A stretch of 64,000 nucleotides of DNA from Sipunculus nudus. Lineage: Eukaryota > Annelida > Sipuncula > Golfingiida > Sipunculidae. Made by a program: the position numbers and the translations under genes. Positions within the stretch are counted from its first letter, which is position 1. Each line of letters opens with the position of its first letter. Below, one piece after another: positions 59,641-64,000 of this stretch. The stretch covers positions 68,457,916 to 68,521,915 of the forward strand of contig CM049315.1 of assembly GCA_026874595.1 (NCBI GenBank). The letters are read 5' to 3'. The notes beneath the pieces are model-generated. The model saw only the letters and a program-made list of their open reading frames with translations, was not told where the DNA came from and did no database searches.

Positions 59641-62259
59641 TACGTGATCTTTTGATATTAGGTTTCGTAACACACGGTGAAAGCGATCTGATTCCTGGTT
59701 CAATGTTCCGAAATCTCGAAATAACGAGGAATTTGTGCAAAATTTATACACCGTTTAATTAAAGACACACTCAAGGATCACATTTAAAACTAAAAAAAAA
59801 AAAAATAACTTAACAAACGGAAATTTGGCCTAGAATCAGCATAATGTGATTGTTTACAGTCTGTAGCATTCAGAGCTACAACGGTGTCGAAAGCTCTCAT
59901 CACAGAAACCAAATTCATCACTCATCAGCTGTTGTTTAAATATCACAAAACTCTCCAAAATTAGGGTACATTTGTAAACGTGACATTAACATCCATAAAC
60001 CAATACTCAAACCATGAACAAAAATTGGGGCCTTCAAAATTTCGCCAACTCCTCTCAGATTCCGTCCGTCTCTATATACGGAAAGCCGTCAAATCTGAAA
60101 ATTCAGTGACCTCATGATTATGCACATAGATCAAATATCCACCATGAAACAGTGATCCGATGGAAAAATTAAAAGTCCGCCATCTTGTTATCCATATAAC
60201 ACATACTTTTACATTAACTTGATCGCACATCCAGATCATTATATCATGATTTAAAGCTCAAAATTACTTATCAAATAAACATATTAAATAAAAATATCTT
60301 TGCGTATAAAACCTGTATATATGCACAAAGTTGACTTTATTTCAGGTTTTAAATATACACCTTGTCAGTATTTTGAGCTCCTCTGACCATAAACCAAATC
60401 CAAATTACAAGAAAGCTACTACACAAGATCTCGACACTAGTCTGCATTTCTCTACCATAAATATAAATAATACAAAAACATATTTCGATAATGGTCTATA
60501 CCCCCAGTACATACTAGTAGTTGTTCTCCCATCACCCGCTGGCAGTATACATAACATAAACACAATAATACACACACGGACACAAACACATAAAGGCAAC
60601 ACGAATTAATAACAAAACGAAAAATCGATGCCTTAATCGATTAAGTAACAGAACCTTTGCTGCTGGCTGATGAAGAAAACAAAAATCACTCTGTCATCAT
60701 TCAAATGAAGGTAGAGAGTAGTGCCAAACTGTCTGCATGCGGTCCGCTGTGGTGTTCAGGCCCTCATCACGGTGTGGGCCTGATCGCTGTCTGCATGCTG
60801 GTGGCTGTGGTGTTGAGGCCCTCAGCACGGAGTGGGCGTGGTCACTGCTGCTCTGCTGGCTCGTCCGACTTCTCGTCTTGAACTCGGTGCTGGGTGTTCT
60901 GGAGCTAACCTGGGGAGGCGTCTTGGACCTCTTTGTGCTTGGCTTGCTGTGACATCTACAAATACTTTAACATACTTCGTCCCTATTTTCGGAGGCTGAA
61001 AACAATCTATGTCTGAATTTTGTCGTTGGCGGGGGAGCTGATGTAGCCCGGTTTGCTTGAGTCTACGTGATCGGCTCCAGCCCCGACTCCACTTTCTTGG
61101 AACCATATATCTAAACACAACAATGAATACGCTGACCTGACCTTCAGAAAATAACGCTCTGTATGGTGATCCATACTCCTAAAAATAAATATTCAACCTT
61201 TAAATTTTTGTTTACATTTTCATATCATTTTGAAAATGAAGGTAAATCCATGATTAAAATAAATGGTGTGAGTACAATATGTTTCACTAAGAAAGACATA
61301 GCTAAACACTTATGCGTGACAAATATTAGAGGCACTTTATTTAACCGTAGTCCCCTGTTAAAATCGATACTGGAAGTGTATTGTAGTAAAAGTACAATAT
61401 AAATGACCTGCCTAATCTCTTGTCTGGTGGCGGTAACCGGCTCTTATTTTTGCTGCTTTGGCTCCTGGTCCTCAGCATTCTTTAGCGGAAACTGGTGACA
61501 CAAAGAACAGACCCCGGTGATGAAAAAACACATAAGCCGGCCCCTCTGTTCGGTCAGGGGAGTGTTTTATTGACGGCCACCAGGCCAACGGGTGCATTCC
61601 GAGGGACAGGGGAAGGGTGACATTTTCGAGTCGTACATGCGAGTCGTTTTTACATTGGAAGTTAAAAAATTGTATTTATCTTCGTTGCAGCGAAGAGATA
61701 ATGTAAATGATGGCAATGGTAACGATAATGATGATGATATATATATTATTTTTGCTACTGCTTTTCTAAACATTTACTTAACATGTGTGCCAAGAATATC
61801 CAGTTAACAAGATCGTGATAATACTGGTCCGAATATTTCCCACACTGACTGCATTAATGGTGCTTGACAATTTTGGACTGTAAATTCTATTCATATTTTT
61901 ATTTATTTATTTTCATAATGCACATGGCGATCTTACCCTTGAGCTGTGATGAGGCAATTTTTATCTCTGCCAGTGGGGTAAGCGTTCATCCCCGCTCGTG
62001 TGTGTTTGTGTGTTTTTTTTCACAACATATCTCAAACGATAATAAACGGAATCTAATGAGAAATGTTCAAAGTATTTCGGGAATGGCCCAATGAAAAATA
62101 GATTAGCTTTGGCGTGGATCCGGTACATCAACCAGATTCAGTATATATCTAGGTCATGTTTATGACCAAGGAATATTCACAAGTGTACATTCACTTATGC
62201 AAGAACGAATCTGGGTAAATGGGCCGAATAAGTTAATGCAAAGTCGGGTTTGGTAACAT
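59641..62259. other. Copy B counterpart of 11546-14159
   Basis: No gene recognised. The two-copy 58-bp repeat is at about 60731-60846 with more divergence between its copies. Confidence 0.5.
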
Positions 62260-62440
62260 GACCTTGAGAATAAATAAACCGGATGTATCATTGCAGAGTA
62301 CGATATGATGAACAGTAATCAAATAACTATCGTCTAGTGAGCAATTAGAGAGTAATCATCCTGCACGTAATTAGTGTATGAATTCATATACAGCAATTAT
62401 TGATCATAATGACGCTTTCTTGGGTAAACACTCTATAATA
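62260..62440 (-). promoter_or_regulatory. Orphan PLK4-like upstream block, copy B
   Basis: Counterpart of 14160-14330, with an exact ACGTAATTAGTG at 62365-62376. No PLK4-like exon follows on the minus strand. Confidence 0.45.
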
Positions 62441-62574
62441 GTCAGGGCCGTGCCCCCGTCCGAAACAACATGGAAGAAAACCCCCATGGGCGAGTCAGTC
62501 AAGGATAACTTGTGTAATTGATATATTTAAATTTTTTACCTGGCTTCTGCTATTCTGTTATGTTCTGTTATGCT

Positions 62575-62608
62575 TTTGACGGTTATTCCATGTTTCTTTC
62601 TCCTAATA

Positions 62609-62640
<32 letters not shown>

Positions 62641-63896
62641 TGTCAGACCAGTAGCATGTCTAGCTTTCTGATGAGGCCTACTATTTGGTTTGTCCATTCT
62701 TTGAGGATATAGAACGAAATATACTAAAGATCAAAATCAAAACGATTTTTCGAGGACCACTCTGGATACTAAGATGGAGAATACTCAGACCTAAAGTTAT
62801 GACTTATTTCCTGTTCAAACTCACCTTGTTTCAACTTATTTCCTTTACTAAGACCTATTTTGGTTTGAGATGATCGAGGGGGCTGTGGGTTAACATTGAT
62901 GCTCGTTGGGATACAGTGAATACATGAAGCTTACCTTTGAAATTTTTTGGGATGTGCCCTCTCTCTCTCTCTCACTCACTGGTTGAACACACATTTAAAA
63001 GATTTTTTTTTCTAATCTAGATATTCACCTAGTAACCTCGAATTTAAGAGCAGAGTTGTCTTTTGTCTCCGTGCCTGTCTCTCTCAGGTATTTTTCTCCC
63101 CCCCCCCCTCTCTCACACACACACATACACACACAATGCATGCAGTAGAATCATTAAAATCTTTTACACCGAGCTTTATTACAATTATGTGTACCTGTTT
63201 TTATGAGCCTGCAAACCGCACATGTATAGCAAATTTAGCAAGTCAAACACATTGCATAATCACGTTTTAAAATTTGACGGAAATTGGTATAAATGGTGGT
63301 AGAACTTGTAAGGCTTTTACAACAAGTAATCACAAACATCTCGGTCTCTTGTCATCATCATCACCACCATTATCATCATAATAAGACAATGAATAACATG
63401 CATATCACACTCTCTCCACAAGCTTTGAATGAGTCCATGTGTATATGTGCTCATTTCCTGAGAGAAGTCTTTGGCTGCATCCCAGAATTCCGTTCGGTTT
63501 CTCGGCTTCCACTTTTCAGTCTCCTCCGTCTCTGTGTATGTAGAGTTCTTGGTGCCCTTGACCGATCGATGGACGTGCATGTTCCTAATTGACTCCCGTC
63601 CTCTGAAACTCCTTTCTTGTTGGCGGCTTAGACCGTGGCAGCTTGTTATCAGCCTGTACCCTCAACCGCGTGTTGACGCAACGCCTGTCCTTCAACCTGT
63701 GTCAACAGTGTCAAGACTGACAGCTGTGTCAGATTGTGCCATCCGACAGACGAGTGGGTGGACCTTTGAGAACAGCTCTGTGAACTCCTGGGTGGAGGTC
63801 TGGGTTCTTATAGCTTGTCTGTAGCCATCCGTGTATACACAGATGGTCTGTAGCTATCCGTGTATTAGCTCAATATGAACCTACTTTGAATCAAGC
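62575..63896. repeat. 3' flank of gene 5
   Basis: Near-identical to 14467-15773, with CA/TA (62610-62640) and CT (62958-62975) microsatellites and two 29-bp units near 63823-63868. Confidence 0.75.
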
Positions 63897-63993
63897 TCAA
63901 GACGTCTGTGCTTCACTCAGTTTATGAAGAACTGCTGGTAGAACGTCCATTTTCTGTCTCACCTTTAGAGGGATATGATCATTTTCCTTGAAA
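63897..63993 (-). CDS. Last exon of a further PLK4-like gene (gene 5), partial
   Basis: Acceptor TTTCAG at 63994-63999, then 97 nt encoding the C-terminal part of polo box 3 (FKENDHIPLKVRQKMD...), ending QTS and TGA. Nearly identical to exon 7 of gene 2 but stopping three codons earlier, at the same point as gene 1. The remaining six exons lie beyond the right edge, so intactness cannot be judged. Confidence 0.85.
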
Positions 63994-64000
63994 CTGAAAT

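Larger units (their letters stand above)
38749..64000. repeat. Segmental duplication, right copy (B)
   Basis: Collinear with 1-15890. Differs by the LTR retrotransposon (39086-46770), the LINE (about 55495-58310), loss or lack of the 1.1 kb found at 6246-7309, and scattered small changes. The right end is cut by the window. Confidence 0.93.

Overview
This is eukaryotic genomic DNA: genes are split by short introns with GT/AG borders, intergenic DNA is AT-rich and full of microsatellites, and there are animal-type retrotransposons. The proteins and the Gmr1-like retrotransposon fit a marine invertebrate, most likely a lophotrochozoan such as a mollusc; that placement is inference. No tRNA, rRNA, CRISPR array or bacterial-type operon was seen.

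The core of the window is a tandem array of minus-strand genes encoding only the polo-box part of Polo-like kinase 4 (PLK4), the master regulator of centriole duplication. Each full copy has seven exons giving PB1, PB2, a Ser/Pro linker and PB3, and no kinase domain. Gene 1 (2719-5531, 421 aa by my splicing) and gene 2 (15774-19112, 399 aa) look intact. Gene 3 (32343-34687) is a gutted pseudogene. Gene 4 (49144-51954) is a recent duplicate of gene 1 with a lost splice donor and a frameshift, so at most it gives a PB1-PB2 fragment. Gene 5 enters at the right edge (only its last exon, 63897-63993). Genes 1, 2 and 4 share an upstream block with the 12-mer ACGTAATTAGTG 335-337 bp before the start codon and a CACGTGAC E-box.

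Layout: about three array units, each opened by a repeat I call the R block (1-1560, 20940-22980, and 38340-39080 continuing at 46776-48060). Unit 1 is R, gene 1, a gag-protease pseudogene inside inverted repeats, gene 2. Unit 2 has lost its gene-1-type copy, holds gene 3 and has collected DNA-transposon-like insertions. Unit 3 is a near-identical copy of unit 1: 1-15890 matches 38749-64000 once a 7.7 kb LTR retrotransposon and a 2.8 kb LINE, both inserted only in the right copy, are removed.

The LTR retrotransposon (39086-46770) is complete and young: two 1149-bp LTRs with 3 differences by eye, a 5-bp target duplication and an intact empty site at 336-340. Its pol order is protease-integrase-RT-RNase H, the Gmr1-type arrangement rather than the usual Ty3/gypsy order.

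All coordinates, splice sites and repeat comparisons were read by eye, without alignment software.
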